Shown: positions 8,306 through 15,921 of the stretch, piece after piece | Numbering within the stretch: the stretch's first letter is position 1 | How the letters are laid out: each line of letters opens with the position of its first letter | Assembly: GCA_016124935.1 (NCBI GenBank) | Contig: WGMS01000004.1 | Span: 1-64,000 of the forward strand | Length of the DNA stretch: 64,000 nt | Source of the DNA: a bacterium | GTDB lineage: Bacteria; Cyanobacteriota; Vampirovibrionia; Obscuribacterales; Obscuribacteraceae | Direction of reading: 5' to 3' | The notes under the pieces: model-generated | The model's database searches: none | What the model saw: only the letters and a program-made list of their open reading frames with translations | Told to the model about the DNA's origin: nothing | Translations under genes and position numbers: made by a program

Positions 8306-9436
8306 TCAGAGATTGCCGCGAACAGCCTGCTCTCGCTCGATAGACTCGAAAAGAGCCTGGAAGTTGCCCTTGCCGAAGCCTTTGGCTCCTTTACGCTGAA
8401 TGATCTCGAAAAAAAGAGTCGGCCTGTCTTCGACCGGCTTGGTGAAGATCTGAAGCAGATAGCCACCGGACTCTCTATCGACGAGAATACCGAGCTTAGA
8501 AAGCTCCTCTATATCTTCGTCGATTTCGCCGACACGCTCGGTCAGACTGTCGTAATAGCTCTGCGGCACCGTGAGGAATTCGACACCTCTTTTATGGAGC
8601 TCGCCTACGGTTTTGATGATATCGCGAGTGGTTATGGCGATGTGCTGTACTCCGCCGGCGGTGTAGTAGTCCAGATACTCTTGAATCTGAGACTTTCTCA
8701 AGCCCTCGGAGGGCTCGTTGATAGGCATCTTGATGGTGCCGCTTTGGTTAGCCATCACCTTCGATACCAGAGCGGAGTACTGGGTGCTGATGTCGTCTTT
8801 GTCGAAGTACTGATATACGTAGAAGCCGAAGACTTTTTTATAGTAGTCGACCCAGTATTCCATTTTTTCGACTTCGACATTACCGACGATATGGTCGATG
8901 CTCATCAGCCCTACAGGCGTTCCTTCGCACTTCTTCTCTACAAACTTGAAGCCGGGGGCGAAAGGTCCGTTATAGTTCTGACGCTCGACAAACTTATGAA
9001 TGGTATCACCATAGGTGTACACCGAACCGCACAGATAGCGCCCGTTCTCATCCTCGTGCTCTTCTAAGTCTTTGTGAACTCTGGCGCCTCTTTCAACGGC
9101 GGTTTCAAAAGCTTTTCTAGCGTCTCGCACTCGGAATCCGATTGCTTTTACGCCATCTCCATGCTTGTGAGCGTGGTCGGCTATTTCGCTTTCCGGTGTG
9201 AGAGCACCGGTGAGCACCATCTGTACGCTCCCCTGTTTCATTACATAAGAGACCTGTTCTCGATCTCCGGTTTCAAGACCTCTGTAGGCAACCAGATCAA
9301 AACCGAAACCACGGCTGTAGTAGTAGCTCGCCTGCAGGGCATTACCCACATAGAATTCGACATGGTCGAATCCGTCTACTTGAATCTCATCAACACCACT
9401 GGCTGCAGCCTGGCGCTCCACTATCTCCTTGACCAT
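8306..9436 (-). CDS. hpd: 4-hydroxyphenylpyruvate dioxygenase
   Basis: This 376-residue protein has two VOC-fold halves. It converts 4-hydroxyphenylpyruvate and O2 to homogentisate, the second step of tyrosine breakdown and the first committed step toward tocopherol or plastoquinone-like compounds. The three iron ligands are visible: His181 (SIDHIVGNV), His264 (GVQHIAI) and Glu343 (FFEIIQR). The C-terminal region FFEIIQRKGAKGFGKGNFQALF is the typical HPPD active-site lid. Length fits the family. Related hydroxymandelate synthases share the fold, but the C-terminal motif favours HPPD. No homogentisate dioxygenase or prenyltransferase gene is next to it, so the pathway context is not visible here. 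Confidence 0.95.
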   Translation of the reverse strand: MVKEIVERQAAASGVDEIQVDGFDHVEFYVGNALQASYYYSRGFGFDLVAYRGLETGDREQVSYVMKQGSVQMVLTGALTPESEIADHAHKHGDGVKAIGFRVRDARKAFETAVERGARVHKDLEEHEDENGRYLCGSVYTYGDTIHKFVERQNYNGPFAPGFKFVEKKCEGTPVGLMSIDHIVGNVEVEKMEYWVDYYKKVFGFYVYQYFDKDDISTQYSALVSKVMANQSGTIKMPINEPSEGLRKSQIQEYLDYYTAGGVQHIAITTRDIIKTVGELHKRGVEFLTVPQSYYDSLTERVGEIDEDIEELSKLGILVDRESGGYLLQIFTKPVEDRPTLFFEIIQRKGAKGFGKGNFQALFESIEREQAVRGNL

Positions 9437-9515
9437 TGGTAAAACCTCTTCGTCTCAGGGAATATGTACTATCTGGAATTTATTTTACGATAGTGAAGCC
9501 AGGAAGTCATAGTCC

Positions 9516-10271
9516 TTAAGAAGCATTAGAAGCTTTTAGCAGCTGTTTCGCCTCGTCGTTATCTGGAAATCTGGAAATGATTTTATCTAGAATGCGCTCC
9601 ACTTCCTTCTTGGTAGGCTGATCCGCATCCTGGACTTTTTTTAGAACTTCTATCACTTTACCGGGCTCGGAACCGGAATCGAGCATGGCTTCTGCCATTC
9701 CAAGCCTGACAGACGAAAGGAGAGAGCTCATGCTGTCCCGCTTGAATTCCACAACCGCTGACTCCAGGCGCTTCTCGAGCTTCTCGTAATACAGAACGGA
9801 TCCCTTCGCGTCCCCTGACTTCCTCAGAGACTCGGCCAGCTTGTAGGTTTGAAGCGAAGAAAACTGGTTGACGTTATGAGCATGACGATAATGGACGGCG
9901 GCTTCTTTGTGATTGCCGAAGTGCTCTTCGACCTGCCCCATCATCATCTGCACCGTGGAGATTCCTGGATGTTCTTCGTCGAGTTTCCTTAAGATCTTCA
10001 AAGCTCCTTCGCGATCTTTCCCGATGGTGGCAAGTTTCCAGGCTTTGCGAATCTCCTCCACCACTTCCATCTCTTCATGGAGATTGGCTTTGGCATTGGT
10101 GACATCGTTGCCGCCCATAGAATCAGAAAGCCCGGCTCCCGGATGATTTTTCTGCGAATAGCGCAGATTGGCCAGATGATTGTTGCCCTGCTGCACGGCG
10201 GTGTGGCAGCCAGTCAGAGCAAGCGTTCCCAGCGAAAGAGCAAAAAGTGCATAGAGGTTGTTTTTTTTCAT
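9516..10271 (-). CDS. TPR lipoprotein
   Basis: This is a 251-residue lipoprotein. The leader ends in the lipobox LTGC, so the cysteine near residue 22 should be acylated. The mature part contains TPR-like pairs such as GDREGALKILRKLDEEHP and GNHKEAAVHYRHAHNVN. It is the last gene of a four-gene minus-strand operon. Its ATG overlaps the stop of the preceding TPR gene by one base (TAATG), so the two are probably translationally coupled and may work together at the membrane. TPRs bind other proteins; the partner is unknown. Confidence 0.85.
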   Translation of the reverse strand: MKKNNLYALFALSLGTLALTGCHTAVQQGNNHLANLRYSQKNHPGAGLSDSMGGNDVTNAKANLHEEMEVVEEIRKAWKLATIGKDREGALKILRKLDEEHPGISTVQMMMGQVEEHFGNHKEAAVHYRHAHNVNQFSSLQTYKLAESLRKSGDAKGSVLYYEKLEKRLESAVVEFKRDSMSSLLSSVRLGMAEAMLDSGSEPGKVIEVLKKVQDADQPTKKEVERILDKIISRFPDNDEAKQLLKASNAS

Positions 10272-10981
10272 TATCTTTTCAAAGGCGCGTTCCCGAAGTC
10301 ATCTTCTTTTTCGATAGAAGAGGCGGCCAGTCCTCTTTTGATCGACTCCTCGGGCAGGGGCGGATCTTCCTGGGAGGCGATGGAATCATTGTGGGTTGCG
10401 CTTCTTCCAGCATTACGATCCCGGGCTTTGGCTTGCAAGAAAGTGATGCGGTCATGAACGCGTTTTCTATACTTTTCCGGAATCGCATCCAGAAAAACGA
10501 TGTCTACCAGTGCTCTAGAAGCGTGATAAAAGTCCCCCTGGGCTTCAAGCAGTTCGGAAAGAGCGACGCGCAACATAAGCTCTTTAGGCTTAGAGGACTT
10601 GAGATGCTCCAGGCGGCGGGTGGCATCCTTTAATATCTTGGCATCCTTGCAGTGCTTGGCAAGCATGTGATAGGCGACATAGTAGGAGGCATCGATGTCG
10701 GTGACCGCTATGTACTGATGGGCGGCTTCTTTATCTTTGCCCATTTTCCTGAGCAACTCGGCATACTCGAATCGAGCCTGGGCACTGGATGGATTCGCTT
10801 CGCTGCGAGCCAGAGCCCGCTCTAAATCTTCCATGGTGGGTGTCTCAACCTGCGCAAGGGAGGAAAGAGCGAAAGGACCAACCTGCACAATAGATACGCA
10901 TAAAGCAATCATCACCAGGGCGGTTTTCTTCCGGTAACCGCTTTTTGTTGAAATCCTTTTAGCTTTCGAAGTTGCCAACAT
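10271..10981 (-). CDS. Exported TPR protein
   Basis: This 236-residue protein has a basic N-terminus (SKAKRISTKSGYRKK) followed by a hydrophobic segment (TALVMIALCVSIVQVGPFAL), acting as a signal peptide or anchor. TPR-like repeats follow: ARSEANPSSAQARFEYAELLRKMGKDKEAAHQY and related helices. The C-terminal 60 residues are charged and probably disordered. It starts four bases after the TusA-like gene and overlaps the next lipoprotein gene by one base. This makes it the third member of the operon running from 11540 down to 9516. No enzymatic motif is seen. Confidence 0.83.
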   Translation of the reverse strand: MLATSKAKRISTKSGYRKKTALVMIALCVSIVQVGPFALSSLAQVETPTMEDLERALARSEANPSSAQARFEYAELLRKMGKDKEAAHQYIAVTDIDASYYVAYHMLAKHCKDAKILKDATRRLEHLKSSKPKELMLRVALSELLEAQGDFYHASRALVDIVFLDAIPEKYRKRVHDRITFLQAKARDRNAGRSATHNDSIASQEDPPLPEESIKRGLAASSIEKEDDFGNAPLKR

Positions 10982-10985
10982 ATAA

Positions 10986-11213
10986 TCATGCCTTCCTTAT
11001 CACCAGGCGGCAAAGACCGCCATCCATGAGCTGATTCTCTTCCAGAAGATGACCTTCCTGAACCACCGATTTGCTGACGCTTTGAGCCGGTTCCCCTTGA
11101 TCGAGGACCACTTCCACCTGCTCGCCGGAGGCTAACTTATCCAGGAACAATTGTGTTTTCACAAAATTCATCGGGCAGGCAACGCCTCTCAAATCCAGCT
11201 TATGTATAGTCAT
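10986..11213 (-). CDS. TusA-family sulfur carrier protein
   Basis: This 75-residue protein matches the TusA/SirA/YeeD family. It begins HKLDLRGVACPMNFVKT, with the family Cys-Pro motif (Cys13-Pro14) at the start of the first helix, where TusA carries a persulfide. A VVLDQGEPAQSVSKSV segment follows and the protein ends in beta strand CRLVIRKA. TusA proteins relay sulfur for tRNA thiolation, molybdopterin or sulfur oxidation. It sits 3 bases after a Cys-rich gene and 4 bases before a TPR gene, so it belongs to their operon. The cysteine-rich neighbour suggests a sulfur or metal role. The specific pathway cannot be told. Confidence 0.88.
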   Translation of the reverse strand: MTIHKLDLRGVACPMNFVKTQLFLDKLASGEQVEVVLDQGEPAQSVSKSVVQEGHLLEENQLMDGGLCRLVIRKA

Positions 11214-11216
11214 GCT

Positions 11217-11540
11217 TCACAGCTCTTTTGTTTCGGATTCCGCAAAACATACGGAAGGATAACACTCTTTAGGAGAAGGACAGTAGGAATCATCTAAATA
11301 TTTAACCCACTGACTCTTAAAACATTCTCGCGAATAAATATATACCTTGAGGTCATCCAGCATCTCGGCTGCGTTCTTGCCGTTGGTCTGGGCGATACAG
11401 TTCAGGCACTGCATCGCCTCGGCAAAACCCAGGGCAAGGTTGAGGACTTGCTGCCGCAGGCACAGCCGAATGGAGCACCGCTTACATGTGCTCGGAGCGC
11501 CTTCAATCAGCAGGCTGCATGGTTCTTGTTGCTCGGACAT
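11217..11540 (-). CDS. Cysteine-rich small protein, first gene of the TusA operon
   Basis: This gene encodes 107 residues with ten cysteines, and I do not recognise it. The cysteines occur as CKRCSIRLC (residues 19, 22, 27), CLNC (45, 48) and a C-terminal group (73, 87, 93, 98). This layout suggests metal or iron-sulfur binding or persulfide handling. The middle is helical (RQQVLNLALGFAEAMQC). There is no signal peptide or membrane helix, so it is probably cytoplasmic. It lies 3 bases upstream of the TusA-like gene, a strong hint that the two products act together. Whether it delivers sulfur to, or takes it from, the carrier is inference. Confidence 0.75.
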   Translation of the reverse strand: MSEQQEPCSLLIEGAPSTCKRCSIRLCLRQQVLNLALGFAEAMQCLNCIAQTNGKNAAEMLDDLKVYIYSRECFKSQWVKYLDDSYCPSPKECYPSVCFAESETKEL

Positions 11541-11647
11541 AGATCAAATAGTATCAAAGCTAGTGCCTGCTAAGAATAATCTGTGAAGTTATAACCCCCG
11601 GGTCGGGTATATTTGGAAAATAGATGAAATCGGTTTGAGAAACTTTT

Positions 11648-12466
11648 ATGTCTCCGGCGCCAGGAACACACAGAAAGACACTTATCGCAGCCACCCTTGC
11701 TGCGCTTACGCTTCTCGGGGCCGAGCAGACTGCTTCAGCCCAATACAGCCCGAGCCCCTATCAAAACCAGCCTCAAACCCAGATCTATAAAAATTCCCCG
11801 GCGAATCAGGCTATACAGAATCATCGCATGCAGCTCAATAGCCGATACCGGCAGTTGCTCGATTCCGCAAACCGTCTTATAGGCGAAGGTCGCCCGCAGA
11901 ACGCGCTTCCGGTTCTGGCCGAAGCCGCGGCTATCAATCCGAGAGATCCCGAAGTCCACTTCTTTAGAGGCTTAGCCCTGGATAAACTAGCCGACTACAA
12001 AGACGCGGTCAAAAGTTATGCTCAATGCCTCACCCTGGCCAAGACAGCCGGTATGGATTCCAGCGAGTTGCGTATCAATTTAGGCAACACCCTGGTCAAA
12101 TTGAATTATTTGAACGAGGCGCTTTTCGACTATCAAAGAGCTATCGAAATCACTCCGACAAGCGGTTTGCCCCATCTTTATCTTGGCCGGCTTTATCTAA
12201 TCAAAACCGACTACAATCTTGCCCTGGACGAATTCAGAAAGTGCGAAGCGCTCCATTATCATGATACTTATCTGCCGTTTTTCAAAAGTCTTGCTTACAC
12301 TGGCTTGAAGCAATATGGAGATGCCCGGGAAGAATTGAGACCGCTGCTTACTTCCTTCTCCAAAACTGGTACTCCCGATTTATTTCGCCTGGCAAGCACC
12401 CTGGATGACACCTTGAGCAGAGAGCTCGAAATAGGGGCAAAAACAAAGAGTGGAAACAAGAATTGA
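11648..12466 (+). CDS. Exported TPR protein
   Basis: This 272-residue protein has a signal peptide (TLIAATLAALTLLGAEQTASAQ). A Pro/Gln/Tyr-rich linker follows (YSPSPYQNQPQTQ), then four or five clear TPRs from about residue 70: GRPQNALPVLAEAAAINPRDPEVHF, ADYKDAVKSYAQCL, LNEALFDYQRAIEITP and TDYNLALDEFRKC. It should act in the periplasm as a binding scaffold. Its last 17 bases overlap the start of the aspartase-like gene in another frame, so the two are probably co-translated. A start at the ATG at 11648 fits the signal peptide. Confidence 0.86.
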   Translation: MSPAPGTHRKTLIAATLAALTLLGAEQTASAQYSPSPYQNQPQTQIYKNSPANQAIQNHRMQLNSRYRQLLDSANRLIGEGRPQNALPVLAEAAAINPRDPEVHFFRGLALDKLADYKDAVKSYAQCLTLAKTAGMDSSELRINLGNTLVKLNYLNEALFDYQRAIEITPTSGLPHLYLGRLYLIKTDYNLALDEFRKCEALHYHDTYLPFFKSLAYTGLKQYGDAREELRPLLTSFSKTGTPDLFRLASTLDDTLSRELEIGAKTKSGNKN

Positions 12467-13841
12467 GAGCGACAAACACGGTCCGGAAGAGATTCCGATT
12501 GACGCCCTCTGGGGTCTTTCCACAAACCGCTATCAAAGACACCTCAGGCTGACCGAATTCCCTGTCCATCCGGTTCTGGTCAAAGCCCTGACCTTAGTAA
12601 AAAAAGCATCCGCCACCACCAACGGCATCATCGGCGAAATCTCATCTGAAACAGCCGAAACGATTGTAAAAAGCTGCGATCAAATCCTCGCCGGAGAATT
12701 GCAGGACCAGATTGTTGTAGATGCTCTTCATGGGGCCGGCGGCTGGGGTCTGACAAGAAATCTAAGCGAGGTTCTTGCAAACAACGCCAGTAAACTCATG
12801 GGCGGCGAGCCAGGTAGCTATTCGCCGGTTCATCCAAGAGAACACATAGACCTCAATCAGTCCTGCGCTGACACCTATGTCACAGCGATGCGCCTCGCCA
12901 TCCTTCTTGCCCTCGATGACCTGGAGGCAGGACTGCTCGACACGGAGCGTATGCTGAGGCGCAAAAGCCTGCAATTCGACAGGGTGATCAAACCGGGTCG
13001 AATCAACCTCAAAGACAGCGCTCCGATGACGCTCGGCCAGGAGCTGAACGCCTACGGATCGACAATAGAACGTGCCCTGCGCCGCCTGGAAGGAAGTCGG
13101 GAAATCTTCAGAGAAGTCAATCTGGGCGGCGGAGGTATCGGCACCGGTTTCAATACCAGTCCAAAATTCCAGGAAACTATCGTGCAAGAACTTTCGAAGA
13201 TCTTCGGTCAAGAGTTGAGAGCGGCAGACGACTTTATAAGAGTGGGCAGCTCCATGACCGATTTTGCCCATTTCTCGTCCAGCCTCAAAGAAGCGGCCCT
13301 TGATCTGGGCAAAATTGCAAGCGACCTGCGTCTCCTTTCCTCCGGACCCCAGGCCGGAATAGCCGAGATCATCCTCGATGGCCGTCTGGAAGAAAGTCCC
13401 CTGGTCGAAAGCCTGCTCATGCTCTGTCACCAGATTGCCGGCAACGACCTTAGCGTATCGCTTTCGGTAGCCTCGGGAAACCTGGAGTCTAATAGTGCCA
13501 CTCCATTAATCATAGAAAAGATCCTGGAGTCTATGGACCTCTTAAAACGAGCAGGCACAGCCTTTGTCGCTCAATGCCTGGCCGGTCTGAACGCAGACCA
13601 GGAGCGATGTCTCGCCCTGACTTCAAATACCGATGCTTTCATAGAGCTGCTTGCCACCGAGATTGGTATGGCAGAGGCGGCAGCAGTTGTAAAGAATTGC
13701 AGAGATCAAAACAGGGATGTAAAGGACTATCTATTAGAGAGCAAAATCCTGCACCCAGAGCGGATCGAGACGATTTTCAGCCATCGCTTCATGACATCAT
13801 CGAAACGGATTATACCTTTTAAAAATGCGGAGGAAGAATGA
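12450..13841 (+). CDS. Aspartase/fumarase superfamily protein lacking the catalytic serine loop
   Basis: This 463-residue protein aligns by eye along the length of aspartate ammonia-lyase. It has IPIDALWGLSTNRYQRH at the start, GAGGWGLTRNLSEVLAN (GAGTS... in AspA), and HIDLNQSCADTYVTAMRLAI (QSTNDxYPTxxRI region). GPQAGIAEI and HQIAGNDLSVS follow. The superfamily signature GSSxMPxKxN, which carries the general-base serine, should lie between the last two. Here the stretch reads ILDGRLEESPLVESLL and has no such serine, lysine or asparagine. Other substrate residues are also altered. It is probably a non-catalytic homologue or has a changed reaction. It starts at a GTG inside the upstream TPR gene. 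The reading frame is intact, so it is not simple decay. Confidence 0.82.
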   Translation: METRIESDKHGPEEIPIDALWGLSTNRYQRHLRLTEFPVHPVLVKALTLVKKASATTNGIIGEISSETAETIVKSCDQILAGELQDQIVVDALHGAGGWGLTRNLSEVLANNASKLMGGEPGSYSPVHPREHIDLNQSCADTYVTAMRLAILLALDDLEAGLLDTERMLRRKSLQFDRVIKPGRINLKDSAPMTLGQELNAYGSTIERALRRLEGSREIFREVNLGGGGIGTGFNTSPKFQETIVQELSKIFGQELRAADDFIRVGSSMTDFAHFSSSLKEAALDLGKIASDLRLLSSGPQAGIAEIILDGRLEESPLVESLLMLCHQIAGNDLSVSLSVASGNLESNSATPLIIEKILESMDLLKRAGTAFVAQCLAGLNADQERCLALTSNTDAFIELLATEIGMAEAAAVVKNCRDQNRDVKDYLLESKILHPERIETIFSHRFMTSSKRIIPFKNAEEE

Positions 13842-13909
13842 CCGAGGAGCGCATCCTCTGGGGAAGACAAGGGATTCGCAAGTCGCTCGATGCCCTCTAC
13901 ATGAATTAG
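13838..13909 (+). CDS. 23-codon ORF, possible SpoU-methyltransferase remnant or leader peptide
   Basis: An ATG overlaps the stop of the aspartase-like gene (ATGA) and is preceded by a strong ribosome site (GGAGGAAG). It opens a 23-residue ORF containing ERILWGRQGIRKSLDALY before TAG. The WGRQGIRKSLDAL pattern resembles the first helix of SpoU/RlmB-type RNA methyltransferases (YGRxAVxEAL). No methyltransferase continues in any frame downstream. It could be a truncated gene or a translated leader upstream of thymidine kinase. Confidence 0.4.
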   Translation: MTEERILWGRQGIRKSLDALYMN

Positions 13910-14051
13910 TTTGAAGCTTGGCCGTCATTTTCTTGCTCCGAATTTGGTTAACATAAGGGTCTCTAGTGCAGGTAAACCAAATGCAGTTCAGGCATTTAGC
14001 AGTTTTACCCTTGCTTACCAGGAAACTAGACATCTCGGAGACAGCCAGAGC

Positions 14052-14693
14052 ATGCTGAGTGGATATAGACTTGAAGTAATTGTCGGATGTATGAGCGCGG
14101 GCAAATCGAGCGAGTTGATTCGCCGAATCGAAAGAGCCCGACTAGCATATCTGCCCACGATCATTGTCAGGCCTATAACGGACACCCGCTCCAAGCCGAA
14201 CCATGTCGAATCGAGAAACGGTCTCACCTCTCAAGCCCTGGTGGTAGAGAGCGCCCGGGACATCCTGAAATATTCTTCCCATGCCGTGGTGATCGGCTTA
14301 GATGAATGTCAGTTCTTCGATGAGGAGCTAATTCCTGTAGTGCAGACCTTATTGAGACAGAAGAAGAAGATCATCGCCTCCGGTCTCGACCTGGACTATA
14401 AAGGCGAGACCTTCGGCCAGGTTCCCACCCTGATGGCCATGGCTGACCGGGTGGACAAACTGCTGGCTGTCTGCCGAAAGTGCGGCTCCGATTTCGCCTG
14501 TCGCACCCAGAGACTGGTACATTCAGACGAGCAAATTCTGGTAGGTGATTGCCAGTACGAAGCCCGCTGTATTCATTGTTTCGAACCGCCCGGCGAGTAC
14601 CAGCTCAGACTGGAGCTGCCTCTGGCAGAAACAAACCCGCCCCAGCTGGCGATTGTCCAGGGTCAGGCGGCAGCGGCCACCGTCGCCAGTTAG
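14052..14693 (+). CDS. tdk: Thymidine kinase (type II)
   Basis: This enzyme phosphorylates thymidine with ATP in the salvage pathway. I start it at the ATG at 14052 (213 residues) because the family begins just before the P-loop, here VGCMSAGKSSELIRR. The Mg/base-switch motif is DECQFF, followed by the lasso-type loop SGLDLDYKGETFGQV. A zinc site is visible as CRKCG plus a later cysteine pair (ARCIHC). The listed upstream extension to 13911 is not Tdk-like. Length fits the family (190-215). The C-terminal 25 residues are Ala/Gln-rich and probably disordered. A long hairpin follows the gene. Confidence 0.95.
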   Translation: MLSGYRLEVIVGCMSAGKSSELIRRIERARLAYLPTIIVRPITDTRSKPNHVESRNGLTSQALVVESARDILKYSSHAVVIGLDECQFFDEELIPVVQTLLRQKKKIIASGLDLDYKGETFGQVPTLMAMADRVDKLLAVCRKCGSDFACRTQRLVHSDEQILVGDCQYEARCIHCFEPPGEYQLRLELPLAETNPPQLAIVQGQAAAATVAS

Positions 14694-14712
14694 AACAAAA
14701 GACTTCCAACGC

Positions 14713-14748
14713 ACGCAGAGCACTCGACTTCGGTCGGGTGCTCTGTGT
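14713..14748 (+). other. Long UUCG-capped hairpin after tdk
   Basis: CAGAGCACTCGAC (14716-14728) pairs with GTCGGGTGCTCTG (14733-14745) around a TTCG tetraloop, and three more pairs extend it at the base. That gives about 16 pairs with only two G-U wobbles. No T-run follows, so it is either a U-tract-less terminator, a 3'-end stabiliser, or part of a small RNA. Confidence 0.5.
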
Positions 14749-14896
14749 ATGGAGAAAACGCTCGAAACCCCCGCATACCGGGCAAGTATAAACAATCATT
14801 AAGCGAATATGAATTTCCAGCCTAATCCGTTACCGCCAGGATGTCATGGGAATACCTAGAAAAAGGAAACCAGAGGTTGGTTTTGGAGAATTACTA

Positions 14897-15346
14897 ATGA
14901 TCAAGCGTGTTATTAAATCGCTGAAGAACAGCAAGCTCTATAAGGCGGCTTTCGGAAAGAACTATGAAACCGTCAAACTTGTAGAGACAAACGGCTGCGA
15001 ACATCCCTGGCAGCAAGACCTCGACCATCTAGCCGAAAAACTCGGTCACGACAAGGTACAGGTTTCCCAGAACCAGGAAACCCGGATAGCTGAGAGCACC
15101 GTTGTGGAACAGGACTTTCAAAAGCTCTTCAATCAAGTCAAACAGGATATGGAGCAGCAGAAACAGAGCGGTTCAAAAAAACCTGTGGTAACCAGGAAGA
15201 AACGAGAAGCAGACATCACCGCAGTGGATCTTCAGTCCTGGTGGGGTCAGTCGGTGGCCACCTGGGATCCCATAGACAGTAAAAATGTCGATTCGGTCAA
15301 TCAGCAACCCAGAAGACAGAGAACCAAGTGGTTCGACAGTCATTAA
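14897..15346 (+). CDS. Hypothetical basic soluble protein
   Basis: This gene encodes about 149 residues if started at the ATG at 14897, which has TTGGAGAA 8 bases upstream. The listed ORF starts 17 codons earlier without a ribosome site. The N-terminus is very basic (IKRVIKSLKNSKLYKAAF). The middle is charged and probably disordered (QNQETRIAESTVVEQDF; KQKQSGSKKP). A distinct C-terminal motif, DLQSWWGQSVATWDP, could be a short interaction element. There is no signal peptide and no family I recognise. It stands alone between tdk and a small secreted protein gene. Confidence 0.65.
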   Translation: MIKRVIKSLKNSKLYKAAFGKNYETVKLVETNGCEHPWQQDLDHLAEKLGHDKVQVSQNQETRIAESTVVEQDFQKLFNQVKQDMEQQKQSGSKKPVVTRKKREADITAVDLQSWWGQSVATWDPIDSKNVDSVNQQPRRQRTKWFDSH

Positions 15347-15534
15347 ATTGCTATATCAACCTTAATATTAATGTCGCCGGCGTAAACCCTGCAACCGTTG
15401 TCATTTTGGAAGATCGGCCCGGATAGAACCGACGCTTGACAATTGGTTTTATCCCCGGTTTCCAGGACGCGCAGGTTTAGGCCCGGGGGGCTTAGTGGTA
15501 ATATGGCCCTGAGGGACAAATTCAGCCACGAGTC

Positions 15535-15912
15535 ATGAGATCTAGCAGAATTACTAAAATCGTCATAGCTTCCCTGGCGCTCTGCGCCTTTGCAGGCGGT
15601 CTTGCCCTGGTGGATGCCAATCCTGCTTTCGCCAAAAGCAAGTCCTCGAAGTCCAGCCATTCGAAGAAAAGCAGCTCTAAGTCGAAAAAATCTTTCAGCA
15701 AAGGCAAGACCAAACTGGTACCGCCTCCGCCACCCTATGCTCCGTCCATTTTGCCGGAGCTAACCTATCGGCGCGGGGGTCGTGCCGTGGCGACCAGCGA
15801 AGAAGAGAAGCCGGTCAATCCTTATGCTAAGTACATCTATCACAGGGACGAGCAGAAACTACCCACCCCGGTACGTCACAACAAGTATGTAGCTTCCTGG
15901 AACGCAAATTAA
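15535..15912 (+). CDS. Small secreted Lys/Ser-rich protein
   Basis: This 125-residue protein has a good signal peptide (ITKIVIASLALCAFAGGLAL) with cleavage expected near NPAFAKS. The mature N-terminus is a lysine/serine-rich tract (KSKSSKSSHSKKSSSKSKKS), then a Pro run PPPPPYAP, then a conserved-looking tail ending NKYVASWNAN. The strongly basic, low-complexity mature region suggests binding to nucleic acid, polyphosphate or anionic cell-surface polymers, which is inference. It converges with the thiolase gene 9 bases away. No homologue is recognised. Confidence 0.72.
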   Translation: MRSSRITKIVIASLALCAFAGGLALVDANPAFAKSKSSKSSHSKKSSSKSKKSFSKGKTKLVPPPPPYAPSILPELTYRRGGRAVATSEEEKPVNPYAKYIYHRDEQKLPTPVRHNKYVASWNAN

Positions 15913-15921
15913 TCCGTTAGG

